A stretch of 64,000 nucleotides of DNA from Streptomyces sp. NBC_00258. GTDB lineage: Bacteria > Actinomycetota > Actinomycetes > Streptomycetales > Streptomycetaceae. A program made the translations under genes and the position numbers. The notes under the pieces are model-generated. The model was given only the letters and a program-made list of their open reading frames with translations. It made no database searches and was not told the origin of the DNA. This document shows positions 15,960-23,986 of this stretch, piece after piece. The stretch is taken from positions 3,472,001 to 3,536,000 of the forward strand of contig NZ_CP108081.1 in assembly GCF_036182465.1 (NCBI RefSeq), written 5' to 3'. Position 1 is the first letter of the stretch. The number at the start of each line of letters is the position of its first letter.

Positions 15960-17225
15960 ATGAACGACAACATCACCGACAGCAGCCACGACCACGGCAA
16001 CCGTCACGACCATCGCAGGCTCGGCCGTGAGCTGGATCTGTTCGACACCGATCCGCTGATCGGCGCGGGGCTGCCGTACTGGCTGCCCGACGGCGCGACC
16101 GTGCGGCACACCCTGGAGGAGTACATCCGCGGCGAGGAGCGCCGGGCCGGCTACCGGCACGTGTACTCGCCGGTGCTCGGCAAGCGGGAGCTGTACGAGA
16201 TCTCGGGGCACTGGTCGCACTACAGCGAGGACATGTTCCCGCCGATGCAACTGGGCTCGGAGCAGGTCGTGCTGCGCCCGAGCCTGTGTCCCCACCACGC
16301 GGTGATCTACCGCTCCCGCTCCCACAGCTACCGTGAACTCCCGCTCAGAATGGCGGAGTTGGGCGGCATGTACCGCTCCGAGCTGTCCGGCGTACTGGGC
16401 GGCCTCACCCGCGTACGAGCGATCCAGCTCAACGACGCCCACATCTTCTGCACCCTGGACCAGGTGGCCGACGAGGCGGGCGCGGCACTGGAGATGATCC
16501 GCCGGGCGTACGAGGCGCTCGGGATCGACCCGGTCCGCTACCGGCTCTCCCTGCCCGGCCCCGGTGGCAAGTACGTCGCCGCGCCCGAACTGTGGCGGCG
16601 GTCCACCGCGCTGCTGACCGAGGTCCTGGACCGCTCGGGGCTGCCGTACGAGGCGGCCGAGGGCGAGGCCGCGTTCTACGGTCCGAAGATCGACGTCCAG
16701 GTCGCGGACGGCGCGGGCCGGGAGTCCACCCTCTCCACCGTGCAGGTCGACTTCCACCAGCCCGAGCGGTTCGGCCTGCACTACATCGGCGCGGACGGCG
16801 GCAAGCACCGGCCGGTGATGGTCCACCGCAGCATCATCGGCAGCGTGGAGCGTGCCGTGGCGCACCTCGTCGAGCAGCACGGCGGCGCCTTCCCGCCCTG
16901 GCTCGCCCCGACCCAGCTGGTGATCCTGCCGATCTCGGACGCGGAGCTCCCGAACGCCGCCTCCCTCGCCGCCCGCTGCGCCGAACGGGGCCTGCGGGCC
17001 GAGATCGCCGGCCCGGAGAGCGGCAGCCTGGGCGCTCGTGTCCGGGAGTCCCGTCTGGTCCCGTACCAGGCGGTGATCGGCGCGAAGGAGGCCGTGGACG
17101 ACCGGGTGGCACTCCGTCTGCGCGACGGCCGCCGCCTCGAACCACGACCGGCCGAGGAGGTCGTCGACCGGGTCGCGTCACTGGCCGAGTCCCACAGCAC
17201 CGAGCTGTGGGACGGCTCGGCCTGA
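15960..17225 (+). CDS. thrS: Second, short-form threonyl-tRNA synthetase
   Basis: This 421-residue protein contains only the class II catalytic core and anticodon-binding domain of ThrRS; the N-terminal TGS and editing domains of the 640-residue housekeeping enzyme are absent. Motif 2 is present (RMAELGGMYRSELSGVLGGL). The three zinc ligands are conserved: Cys in SLCPHH, His in NDAHIFC and His in VMVHRSIIGS. The usual NCPGH sequence is changed to LCPHH. The anticodon domain starts at WLAPTQLVILP. ATG 15960 has a GAGGAG site nine bases upstream; an alternative start at 15864 would put the attenuator hairpin inside the gene. Such duplicates in Streptomyces can give resistance to ThrRS inhibitors such as borrelidin; that role is inference. 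Confidence 0.9.
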   Translation: MNDNITDSSHDHGNRHDHRRLGRELDLFDTDPLIGAGLPYWLPDGATVRHTLEEYIRGEERRAGYRHVYSPVLGKRELYEISGHWSHYSEDMFPPMQLGSEQVVLRPSLCPHHAVIYRSRSHSYRELPLRMAELGGMYRSELSGVLGGLTRVRAIQLNDAHIFCTLDQVADEAGAALEMIRRAYEALGIDPVRYRLSLPGPGGKYVAAPELWRRSTALLTEVLDRSGLPYEAAEGEAAFYGPKIDVQVADGAGRESTLSTVQVDFHQPERFGLHYIGADGGKHRPVMVHRSIIGSVERAVAHLVEQHGGAFPPWLAPTQLVILPISDAELPNAASLAARCAERGLRAEIAGPESGSLGARVRESRLVPYQAVIGAKEAVDDRVALRLRDGRRLEPRPAEEVVDRVASLAESHSTELWDGSA

Positions 17226-17249
17226 GCACGGCCCGCAGTCCTTCGTAGG

Positions 17250-18359
17250 TCAGCTCACGCCGGAGGTCGCGGCGGGTAGTTCCACCGTGATGTGGAGCCC
17301 TCCGGCGGAGCGCGGGGTGAGGGTGAGTGTTCCGTCGTGCGCCTGGGCGATGGTTCTGACGATCGCCAGGCCGAGTCCGACGCCCGCATGGTCGGTGTGT
17401 ACGCGTTCGGTGCCGCGCTGGAATCGCTCGGTGAGTGTCGAGGCCCGTTGTGGGGTGAGCTTCTCGCCGGTGTTCTCGACAGTGAGCACCACGGTGCCGG
17501 GTCGGACGCTGGTGTCGACCCGCACGGTGCCCCCTTCGGGCAGGTTGTGGACGATCGCGTTGTGCACGAGGTTCGTGGTCAGCTGCAGCAGGAGCGCGTG
17601 CGATCCGAGGACGGGGGCGATGTCGCCGGAGGTTTCGACGGTGACGCCACGCTTCTCGGCGAGAGGGAGGAGCGTTTCGGTGGCTTCCTCCGTGAGGAGG
17701 GACAGGTCGACGTGTTCTCGGGTGAAGGACCGCTGGTCGGCGTGGCTGAGCAGGAGCAGTGCCTCGGTGAGGTCGATCGCTCGCGTGTTGACGGCGTGGA
17801 GGCGGTCGATGACCTCACCGGCGTCCTGGTTCGGATCGGCGCGTGCCACGTCGAGCAGTGCCTTCGAGACCGCCAGTGGGGTGCGCAGTTCGTGAGAGGC
17901 GTTGGCTGCGAATCTCTGCTGCTCGGCGACGTGCGCTTCGAGCCGGGCGAGCATCGCGTCGAAGGCGTCGGCGAGTTCACGGAACTCGTCCTTGCGGCCC
18001 GGTAGCCGGATCCGGTGGGAGAGCGCCCCGTTGGTGGCGGTGCGTGCGGCGTCCGTGATGCGGGTCAGCGGGGCGAGCATGCGGCCGGCGAGGATCCACC
18101 CTCCCAGGAGACCGAACACCAGCAGGAACACCAGTACCGCGGCCGCCCTCGGAGCGAAGACGTCCAGGAGGGCGGACCGGACGGGGAAGACACCACCCGT
18201 GGGCCGGTCGTCGGGGTTGTAGAGCATCGCGCGATCGGGGACATAACGCAGGAGGAACAACCACACCGCTGTGAGCAGCAGGGCGCCCGCGAGCATGAGG
18301 AATCCGGCGTAGCTGAGGGTGAGTTTGAGGCGAACGCTCACACCGGGCCGCCTATCCAC
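17250..18359 (-). CDS. vanS: VanS-like sensor histidine kinase
   Basis: The 369-residue protein has two membrane spans (about 15-38 and 70-93) framing a short extracytoplasmic loop of about 32 residues, then HAMP, the phospho-acceptor H-box FAANASHELRTPL (His156) and an ATPase domain with N-box (NLVHNAIVHN) and GVGLGLAI. Sequence and size fit the glycopeptide-sensing VanS of S. coelicolor, whose short loop is implicated in vancomycin sensing. The gene overlaps the response regulator gene by 8 bp. The effector may differ, since no vanHAX genes are present in the window. Confidence 0.75.
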   Translation of the reverse strand: MDRRPGVSVRLKLTLSYAGFLMLAGALLLTAVWLFLLRYVPDRAMLYNPDDRPTGGVFPVRSALLDVFAPRAAAVLVFLLVFGLLGGWILAGRMLAPLTRITDAARTATNGALSHRIRLPGRKDEFRELADAFDAMLARLEAHVAEQQRFAANASHELRTPLAVSKALLDVARADPNQDAGEVIDRLHAVNTRAIDLTEALLLLSHADQRSFTREHVDLSLLTEEATETLLPLAEKRGVTVETSGDIAPVLGSHALLLQLTTNLVHNAIVHNLPEGGTVRVDTSVRPGTVVLTVENTGEKLTPQRASTLTERFQRGTERVHTDHAGVGLGLAIVRTIAQAHDGTLTLTPRSAGGLHITVELPAATSGVS

Positions 18360-19059
18360 GGTCCGCTCCCCCGTGTCCGGCCCCGTGTCCGGCGTCCGGT
18401 TGCGTGTCGATGCGGTAGCCGACGCCCGGCACGGTGGCGATGATCCAGGGTTCGCCGAGGCGTTTGCGCAGGGCCGAGACGGTGATGCGCACGGCGTTGG
18501 TGAACGGGTCGGCGTTCTCGTCCCACGCGCGTTCCAGGAGTTCCTCGGCGCTGACGGTACCGCCTTCGGCGGCGACGAGGACTTCGAGTACGGCGAACTG
18601 CTTCCGGGTCAGCGCGACGTAACGGTCGTCGCGGTAGACCTCTCTGCGGAACGGGTCGAGACGCAGGCCCGCGATCTCGCGTACGGGCGGCCTGTTGTGG
18701 GCGCGCCGGCGGTCGAGGGCCCTGAGCCTGAGCGCGAGTTCGCGGAGTTCGAAGGGTTTCGTGAGGTAGTCGTCGGCGCCGAGTTCGAACCCGGAGGCCT
18801 TGTCGTCGAGCCGGTCGGCGGCGGTGAGCATGAGGATCGGCATGCCGCTGCCGGAGGCGACGATGCGTTTGGCGATCTCGTCGCCGGAGGGGCCCGGGAT
18901 GTCTCGGTCGAGGACGGCGATGTCGTAGGTGTTGATGCTCAGCAGTTCCAGAGCGGTGTCGCCGTCACCCGCGAGGTCGGCGGCGATCGCTTCCAGGCGC
19001 AGGCCGTCGCGGATGGCTTCCGCCAGAAAGGGCTCGTCCTCGACGATCAGCACACGCAT
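18352..19059 (-). CDS. vanR: VanR-like OmpR/PhoB-family response regulator
   Basis: The 235-residue protein has a receiver domain (acidic pocket VEDEP, phospho-acceptor Asp51 in AVLDRDIPG, Lys in LTKPF) and a winged-helix effector domain ending PGVGYRI. The LDRDIPG signature and the stretch SGSGMPILMLTAADRLDDKA are those I associate with actinobacterial VanR. It is transcribed ahead of vanS with an 8-bp overlap and is divergent from vanJ, the S. coelicolor arrangement. Direct repeats of CATATCG in the shared promoter suggest autoregulation. Confidence 0.78.
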   Translation of the reverse strand: MRVLIVEDEPFLAEAIRDGLRLEAIAADLAGDGDTALELLSINTYDIAVLDRDIPGPSGDEIAKRIVASGSGMPILMLTAADRLDDKASGFELGADDYLTKPFELRELALRLRALDRRRAHNRPPVREIAGLRLDPFRREVYRDDRYVALTRKQFAVLEVLVAAEGGTVSAEELLERAWDENADPFTNAVRITVSALRKRLGEPWIIATVPGVGYRIDTQPDAGHGAGHGGADRG

Positions 19060-19082
19060 ACGGTCGATGCTACGAGTCGGTA

Positions 19083-19113
19083 CATATCGTCGGCATATCG
19101 AAAACCGCATACG
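19083..19113. promoter_or_regulatory. Direct repeats likely bound by the VanR-like regulator
   Basis: CATATCG occurs at 19083-19089 and 19094-19100, spaced 11 bp start to start, followed by a weaker CATACG at 19108-19113. One-helical-turn direct repeats are the binding pattern of OmpR/PhoB-type regulators. They lie 24 bp upstream of vanR and within the divergent vanJ promoter region. Confidence 0.55.
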
Positions 19114-19146
19114 TCCCTGCAACACCGCCCTGCCTTGACTGGGGGC

Positions 19147-19308
19147 ATGTCCCGCAGCGAACCAGCACGAACGGGAGCCGGCCGTACCCGAGCGACCGCG
19201 CCTGACGGCCCGGCGGTCGTCGACGACGAGATTCCGCCCGCCCCGAAGACGAACCAGAACGATCCCGGGCGACTCCCGTCCGGTCCACCGGGAGCCTCCA
19301 CACGATGA
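19147..19308 (+). CDS. Small ORF coupled to vanJ
   Basis: This 53-residue frame starts at ATG 19147 after a GGGGG stretch and ends in an ATGA that overlaps the vanJ start. The product (MSRSEPARTGAGRTRATAPD at its start) is polar, Pro/Ala/Arg-rich and without recognisable domain. S. coelicolor also has a small gene between vanR and vanJ, which raises the chance that this one is real. It may serve only to couple translation. Confidence 0.35.
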   Translation: MSRSEPARTGAGRTRATAPDGPAVVDDEIPPAPKTNQNDPGRLPSGPPGASTR

Positions 19309-20435
19309 CGACCACCCCCCAGCAGGACACCCAGGAAACCGTGGCCGCCGACGCGCGGGACACCGCGGAGGCCGGTGAGAGCGACGCCGGCCGCCGGGGT
19401 GGTGGCGGCTCCGGTGCCTGGCGTGCGGGCATCCGCCGGGCGGTCCACATCGTTTCCGGGCCGGGACCCTGGAAGCGGGGCCCGGTGCTCACGGCGCTGG
19501 CGCTGCTGCTGGGCCTGCTCATGCTGCTGCACGCGCGGATCCCGGACGGGTTCAAGAACATCGGCAGCCTGGTGGAGACCTTCCTGCCGTGGTTCGGCCT
19601 GTTCGTGCCGGTGCTGCTGGCCGGAGCGCTGTGGCGCCGCTCCGCCTCCGCGGTGGCCGCGCTGCTGCTGCCGGTCCTGGTGTGGCTGAACCTCTTCGGC
19701 CCGCTGCTCGGCGACAAGTCCCATCCGGGCGGCGACCTCACCGTGGTCAGCCACAACGTCGGCGCCGACAACCCCGACCCGGCCGGCACCGCCCGCGAAC
19801 TGGCGGCCTCCGGGGCGGACGTGCTGGCTCTCGAGGAGATGACCGGGCAGGCCCGGGACGCGTACGAGAAGGGGCTGGCGAAGGCGTACCCGTACCACGC
19901 GGTGAAGGGCACGGTCGGGCTGTGGAGCAGGCTGCCGCTGTCGGACACCCGGACGGTCGACGTCGCGATGCTGGGCATGGCCGGGCCGCTGGCGGAGAAC
20001 CTGTCGGCCGAGGAGAAGGCGGCGACCCCCCGGGCGCTGCGCACCACGGTGGCCACAGAGCAGGGGCCGCTGGCGGTGTACGTGGCCCACCTGGGGTCCG
20101 TACGCGTCAATCCCCGGGCCGGCCTGTCCACCAGGCAGCGGGACGACGGCGCGCAGGCGCTCGGCAAGGCCGTCGCGGCCGAGCGCAACGAGCGGGTGGT
20201 GCTGCTCGGCGACCTGAACGGCACGACGGACGACCGCGCGTTCGCCGGCCTCACCTCGCAGCTGCGCTCGGCCCAGGAGACGGCCGGGGACGGCTTCGGC
20301 TTCAGCTGGCCGGCGGGGTTCCCGGTCGTACGGATCGACCAGATCCTGGTCCGCGGCGTGGAGCCGCAGCGCTCGTGGGTACTGCCGGCCACCGGCAGCG
20401 ACCACCTGCCGGTGGCGGCCACAGTCAGCTGGTGA
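19305..20435 (+). CDS. vanJ: VanJ-like membrane endonuclease/exonuclease/phosphatase-family protein
   Basis: The 376-residue protein has a polar N-terminal tail, three membrane spans (about 60-77, 95-110, 114-133) and an extracytoplasmic EEP domain. EEP catalytic motifs are VVSHNVG (Asn151), ALEEM (Glu), GDLNGT (Asp-Asn) and ATGSDHLPV (Asp-His). VanJ of S. coelicolor confers teicoplanin resistance and acts on undecaprenyl pyrophosphate at the outer face of the membrane. The divergent vanRS-like pair supports this identity. vanK and vanHAX do not follow; a lipoprotein gene does. Confidence 0.78.
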   Translation: MTTTPQQDTQETVAADARDTAEAGESDAGRRGGGGSGAWRAGIRRAVHIVSGPGPWKRGPVLTALALLLGLLMLLHARIPDGFKNIGSLVETFLPWFGLFVPVLLAGALWRRSASAVAALLLPVLVWLNLFGPLLGDKSHPGGDLTVVSHNVGADNPDPAGTARELAASGADVLALEEMTGQARDAYEKGLAKAYPYHAVKGTVGLWSRLPLSDTRTVDVAMLGMAGPLAENLSAEEKAATPRALRTTVATEQGPLAVYVAHLGSVRVNPRAGLSTRQRDDGAQALGKAVAAERNERVVLLGDLNGTTDDRAFAGLTSQLRSAQETAGDGFGFSWPAGFPVVRIDQILVRGVEPQRSWVLPATGSDHLPVAATVSW

Positions 20436-20528
20436 CACCGCGCGGAGGCCCCGTTGTTCCCCGAGGCCGGAGCGCCTCCCCGCAGCCGGCCCGGACATGG
20501 GGAACACCTGTGCGGCAGGATGGCTCCC

Positions 20529-21212
20529 ATGATCCGTGCCGCGCGAGTCCTGCCGCTGCTGCTCCTGCCCCTGTTGCTCGTTTCCTGCGGTACGGAGGAG
20601 GCGGGGGCCGGGGCCGACACGGGCGCGGCCGGTGCCGACGCCGGGACGGGCGGTACCGACAAGGGCACGGGCAGCCCGGCCGACCCCGCCGAACTCGCCG
20701 CCCGCGCCCGGGCCTTGGGGATCGCGCCGGAGCACGTCTACGTCACCGGGGCCCCGGGGTTCGCCGTGGCCCAGCAGTCGGTGGGAGTGTTCGGGGGCGA
20801 CGGGTTCCACACCGCGTACTTCTCACAGAAGACCCATGCCCAGTTCGAACTCTTCGTGGACCGGGGCACGTTGACCGCGGAGAACTGCCCAAAAACGCAG
20901 GTGGGGCAGGGATCGGGCGAGGCGGTCACCTGTGAGCGCGACGGGGACGGCTGGTACAGGAAGGCCGGTGGCCGGCACGAGTACGCCGTGCCGCGCGACG
21001 GCCATGTGATCCGGCTGGTCGGTGACGCGAACGGGCCGGCCCGCGCCGTCCTGCGCGCGGCCGCGGAGGCGGCACACCACCCGGACGCCGCCGAACTGAC
21101 CGCCCTCCTGCCGCCGGCGCCCGAGGGTGCCGCCACCGAGCCGGTCGAGCGCGGGGACCTGCCGCCGGTCGGCGACGGGGCGCCCGACAACGAGGTGGGC
21201 GCGTCGGGTTGA
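20529..21212 (+). CDS. Lipoprotein of unknown function
   Basis: The 227-residue precursor has a lipobox LLLVSC with Cys20, then a Gly/Ala/Thr/Asp-rich linker of about 30 residues, typical for surface lipoproteins. The remaining domain contains two Cys (TAENCP and VTCERDG) that could form a disulfide. No family recognised. ATG 20529 has an AGGA site eight bases upstream; an ATG nine bases earlier is also possible. It is 94 bp after vanJ and could be co-transcribed. Confidence 0.65.
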   Translation: MIRAARVLPLLLLPLLLVSCGTEEAGAGADTGAAGADAGTGGTDKGTGSPADPAELAARARALGIAPEHVYVTGAPGFAVAQQSVGVFGGDGFHTAYFSQKTHAQFELFVDRGTLTAENCPKTQVGQGSGEAVTCERDGDGWYRKAGGRHEYAVPRDGHVIRLVGDANGPARAVLRAAAEAAHHPDAAELTALLPPAPEGAATEPVERGDLPPVGDGAPDNEVGASG

Positions 21213-21229
21213 GCGACCGGCCCGCCGGA

Positions 21230-21242
21230 CCGAAAGTTTCGG
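21230..21242. promoter_or_regulatory. Perfect CGAAA-N-TTTCG operator upstream of the ThuA gene
   Basis: CCGAAAGTTTCGG is a perfect 13-bp palindrome around a central G, 61 bp upstream of the ThuA start codon. It matches the two sites before the LacI-family gene at 23987. CGAA-N-TTCG-type palindromes are known targets of BxlR-type LacI regulators in Streptomyces. Confidence 0.65.
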
Positions 21243-21303
21243 ACTCCCGTCCGTGCCGCCGGCCCTCCGGCCCGCGCGACAGCGCGCCATAGAGTCGGAT
21301 CCC

Positions 21304-21981
21304 ATGGCAGCGCAGCACCTCGAACCCCGTGTCCTCGTCCACACCCGCACCACGGACTACCGCCACGAGTCGATACCCGACGGCATCGCCGCCCTACGGT
21401 CGCTCGGGGCCGCGCACGGTTTCACCGTCCACGCGACGGAGGCCCCCGACTTCTTCGACGCCCCCGTCGACCCGTACGCGGCCGTCGTCTTCCTCTCCAC
21501 CAGTGGCGACATCCTGACGCCCGCCGGCCGGGAGCACCTCGCCGCGTACGTCGAGGCGGGCGGCGGCTTCGTCGGGGTGCACGCGGCGGCCTGCACGGAG
21601 TACGACTGGCCCTACTACGGCGAGTTGCTCGGGGCCAGGTTCGCGCGGCACCCCGAGCACCAGCCGGGCAAGGCGGTGGTGGAGGACCGTGATCACCCCG
21701 CCACCCGGCATCTGCCCGCCGTCTGGGACTTCACCGACGAGTGGTACGACTTCCGCACGAACCCGCGCGACGCGGTGCGCGTGCTCGTCTCCGCCGACGA
21801 ATCCTCGTACGAGGGAGGCGGCATGGGGGACGACCATCCGCTCGTGTGGTGCCGCGAACAGGGCGCGGGCCGGGTCTTCTACACCGCCCTCGGCCACGCC
21901 TCGGAGGCCTACGAGGATCCGGACTTCCGGCAGCACCTGCTCGGCGGAATCGGCTGGGCGGGTCGAATCGGCGGCCGGTGA
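21304..21981 (+). CDS. ThuA-domain protein (trehalose-utilisation family)
   Basis: The 225-residue protein is a single ThuA domain with a class-I-glutamine-amidotransferase-like fold: RVLVHTRTTDYRHESIPDG, VVFLSTSGDILTPAGREHLAAYVEAGGGFVGVHAA, EHQPGKAVVEDRDHPATRHLP, DDHPLVWCREQGAGRVFYTALGHASE. Homologs are linked to 3-keto-sugar and polysaccharide metabolism; the catalytic role is unsettled. TAGAGT (21290-21295) lies eight bases before the ATG, so translation is probably leaderless. A CGAAA-N-TTTCG operator lies upstream. Confidence 0.85.
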   Translation: MAAQHLEPRVLVHTRTTDYRHESIPDGIAALRSLGAAHGFTVHATEAPDFFDAPVDPYAAVVFLSTSGDILTPAGREHLAAYVEAGGGFVGVHAAACTEYDWPYYGELLGARFARHPEHQPGKAVVEDRDHPATRHLPAVWDFTDEWYDFRTNPRDAVRVLVSADESSYEGGGMGDDHPLVWCREQGAGRVFYTALGHASEAYEDPDFRQHLLGGIGWAGRIGGR

Positions 21982-22069
21982 GGGGCGGACGGAACGCGCC
22001 CTGTGACGGGCGGACGGAGACGGAAGAGCGGAGGCGGGCGGACGGAGACAGGAGGACGGCCCTCGGTCG

Positions 22070-23638
22070 TCACCCCCGCCGCACACCTCCTGGCCTCCGA
22101 AGGCGCCGCACGACCGACAACGGCACCGCACCCGGCTTCGGCGTCTTCTGGCCGTCGGCGGCGGCCGTGGCCTCCGAGGCGGCGAACTCTGCTTCCCACA
22201 GGGCGAGTTCGCGATCCCGAGGTCCGTGCACGACCGCGGGTCCTCCCGCGCCGAAGACCCGTACCGGATGCGTGGCGTCCCACACCGGCCACCCCGGGTC
22301 CCCCTCGACGGCGAACCGCACCCACGCCGAGTGCATCTCGTCGGCGAGAGCCTGCGGGGCCCCGGGCCCGGCGAGCTTGGCGGACTCGGGCACATCGGCC
22401 GTGTCGAAGACGAAACCGAGCTCCAGGGCGTGGCAGGCGCCGAGGCCGGGGACGTTGGAGGGCCAGGCGAACTCGTAGACGTACGAGGGCGCAGGGTGGG
22501 CGTCCGCCAGGCGGTGCAGCGGTACGCGGAGCAGATGGTCGGTGACCAGCTGGCCCACCAGGTCGGCGGTGCTCACGTCGGGATGGGCCAGCCGGTAGCC
22601 GCGCGGGACCTCGGGGCCGCAGCGGCAGCGGGCCATCGCGCCGGCCAGGGCGACCGGGCCCAGCCGGTCGATGCGTTCCAGGAGGCCGGTGGGCGCGAGC
22701 CACAGCCGGTACTCCTCGCTGGTCCAGCCCAGCAACAGGTCTACGTCCCGGGCCGCGCCGCCGTCGAGCAGCGCCTCCAGCGGATCGCGCGGCACGAGGT
22801 CGCCGTCGACGACGATGCCGAACGCGGGGCCCCCGAGGACCGGGCTGGCACGGCGGCCCACCTCGGCCTGCGCCTCGGCCAGGGCGGCCCGGTCGGCGGC
22901 GGCGAACGCCTCGGCGGTCGCGGGGATCCTCAGCCGGGTGGCCATACGCCGCACCAGGCGCCGCACCTTGTCCCGTTCCGTCACCTCGGGCGGCCCGCTC
23001 TGCAGCGCGGCCCGCCGGAACAGTCCCCGGGCACGGGGGCTCGCCAGCAGTGCCCCGATGCTGATCGCGCCGGCGGACTCGCCGAAGACCGTCACCCGGC
23101 CCGGATCGCCGCCGAACCCGGCGATCGCGTCCCGCACCCACTCCAGCGCGGCGAGCTGGTCGCGCAGGCCCGGGTTGGCGGGGGCGTCCGGGAAGAGGCC
23201 GTAACCCTCCACGCCCAGGCGGTAGTTGAGCGAGACGAACACCAGGCCGTCGCGGGCGAAGGCCCGGCCGTCGTACACCGGTACCGCCGACGAGCCGCGG
23301 GTCAGCGCCCCGCCGTGGATCCACACCATGACGGGCAGGCGGGCGCCGGGGCCCGGCTCGGGCGTCCACACGTTCAGGTTGAGGATGTCGTCGCCCGGCA
23401 CGACCGGGTCGGAGAGCAGCTTCGCGAAGGCCTCGGAGTACGGCGGCTTGGGCGGCGTCGGCCCGAAGGTGCCCGCGTCGCGCACGCCGTCCCACGGCTC
23501 GGGCGGGACGGGCGGCCGGAAGCGGCGGGGGCCGAAGGGAGGGGCGGCGTAGGGGATGCCCCGGAACACGGCGAGGCCGTTCTCGTAACGGCCTCGAACG
23601 GCACCGTAGGGGGTGCCGACCACGGGACCCTCGGTCAT
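22070..23638 (-). CDS. Type-B carboxylesterase
   Basis: This 522-residue alpha/beta hydrolase has the family signatures of para-nitrobenzyl/cholinesterase-type enzymes: YAAPPFGPRRFRPP, DDILNLNVWTP, the oxyanion HGGAL, the nucleophile elbow FGESAGAIS, the acidic region WTSEEYRLW, and the catalytic His in GACHALELGFVF. No signal peptide. It is divergent from the LacI-family gene, and the shared 348-bp region carries two CGAAA-N-TTTCG sites, so it is probably under that regulator. The natural ester is unknown. Confidence 0.88.
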   Translation of the reverse strand: MTEGPVVGTPYGAVRGRYENGLAVFRGIPYAAPPFGPRRFRPPVPPEPWDGVRDAGTFGPTPPKPPYSEAFAKLLSDPVVPGDDILNLNVWTPEPGPGARLPVMVWIHGGALTRGSSAVPVYDGRAFARDGLVFVSLNYRLGVEGYGLFPDAPANPGLRDQLAALEWVRDAIAGFGGDPGRVTVFGESAGAISIGALLASPRARGLFRRAALQSGPPEVTERDKVRRLVRRMATRLRIPATAEAFAAADRAALAEAQAEVGRRASPVLGGPAFGIVVDGDLVPRDPLEALLDGGAARDVDLLLGWTSEEYRLWLAPTGLLERIDRLGPVALAGAMARCRCGPEVPRGYRLAHPDVSTADLVGQLVTDHLLRVPLHRLADAHPAPSYVYEFAWPSNVPGLGACHALELGFVFDTADVPESAKLAGPGAPQALADEMHSAWVRFAVEGDPGWPVWDATHPVRVFGAGGPAVVHGPRDRELALWEAEFAASEATAAADGQKTPKPGAVPLSVVRRLRRPGGVRRG

Positions 23639-23850
23639 TCGACCATCTCCTCACCACGGCGGGAACCACAGGGCCTGCCCCCTCAGCGCATCACACAACC
23701 CCTGTGTCACGCAGCCCCAGGGCGGTCCCGGAGCAGTCCCGGGGCAGCCTCGGCGCGGTCCCGGGAAGGGTGAAATCCGCCGCGTGGCCCTCCGTCCGGC
23801 AGGGCGGGGCGGCAGGCCCAAGGCGCCCGGGACCTGCGTGTTCGACATTT

Positions 23851-23861
23851 CGAAAGTTTCG
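23851..23861. promoter_or_regulatory. Operator copy 1, CGAAAGTTTCG
   Basis: This perfect 11-bp palindrome around a central G is preceded by TTT, giving an overlapping TTTCGAAA. It lies in the divergent esterase/LacI promoter region, 88 bp from the second copy. Confidence 0.65.
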
Positions 23862-23922
23862 GCTCCGCGAGATTCCGTTGAATACCGGCTCTTCCACGGC
23901 GTGTCACAGCGGCCTTACTGTA

Positions 23923-23949
23923 GGAAGCGCTTTCTACCCGAAACTTTCG
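23923..23949. promoter_or_regulatory. Tandem LacI-type operators before the regulator gene
   Basis: GGAAGCGCTTTC (23923-23934) is a palindrome with one mismatch and a central CG, the classical LacI/GalR shape. CGAAACTTTCG (23939-23949) is a perfect copy of the CGAAA-N-TTTCG site with central C. Together they end 37 bp before the LacI gene start, suggesting autoregulation and possibly input from a second LacI protein. Confidence 0.6.
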
Positions 23950-23986
23950 ACGGCCCTCGGGACGGGGCCTGGAGAGGTGGGCTTCC

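Noticed and set aside
15864..15960. Upstream start for thrS at 15864
   Set aside because: It would translate through the attenuator hairpin and lacks a ribosome site; 15960 has GAGGAG at proper spacing.
15700..15960. T-box riboswitch before thrS
   Set aside because: There is no T-box sequence or specifier-loop layout; the Thr-codon leader peptide explains the region better.
19047..20810. Minus-strand frames of 532 and 587 codons
   Set aside because: They lie opposite vanJ and the lipoprotein gene and contain no recognisable motif.
20436..21212. vanK or vanHAX after vanJ
   Set aside because: The following genes are a lipoprotein and a ThuA protein; no FemX-like, D-lactate dehydrogenase, ligase or dipeptidase motifs are present.
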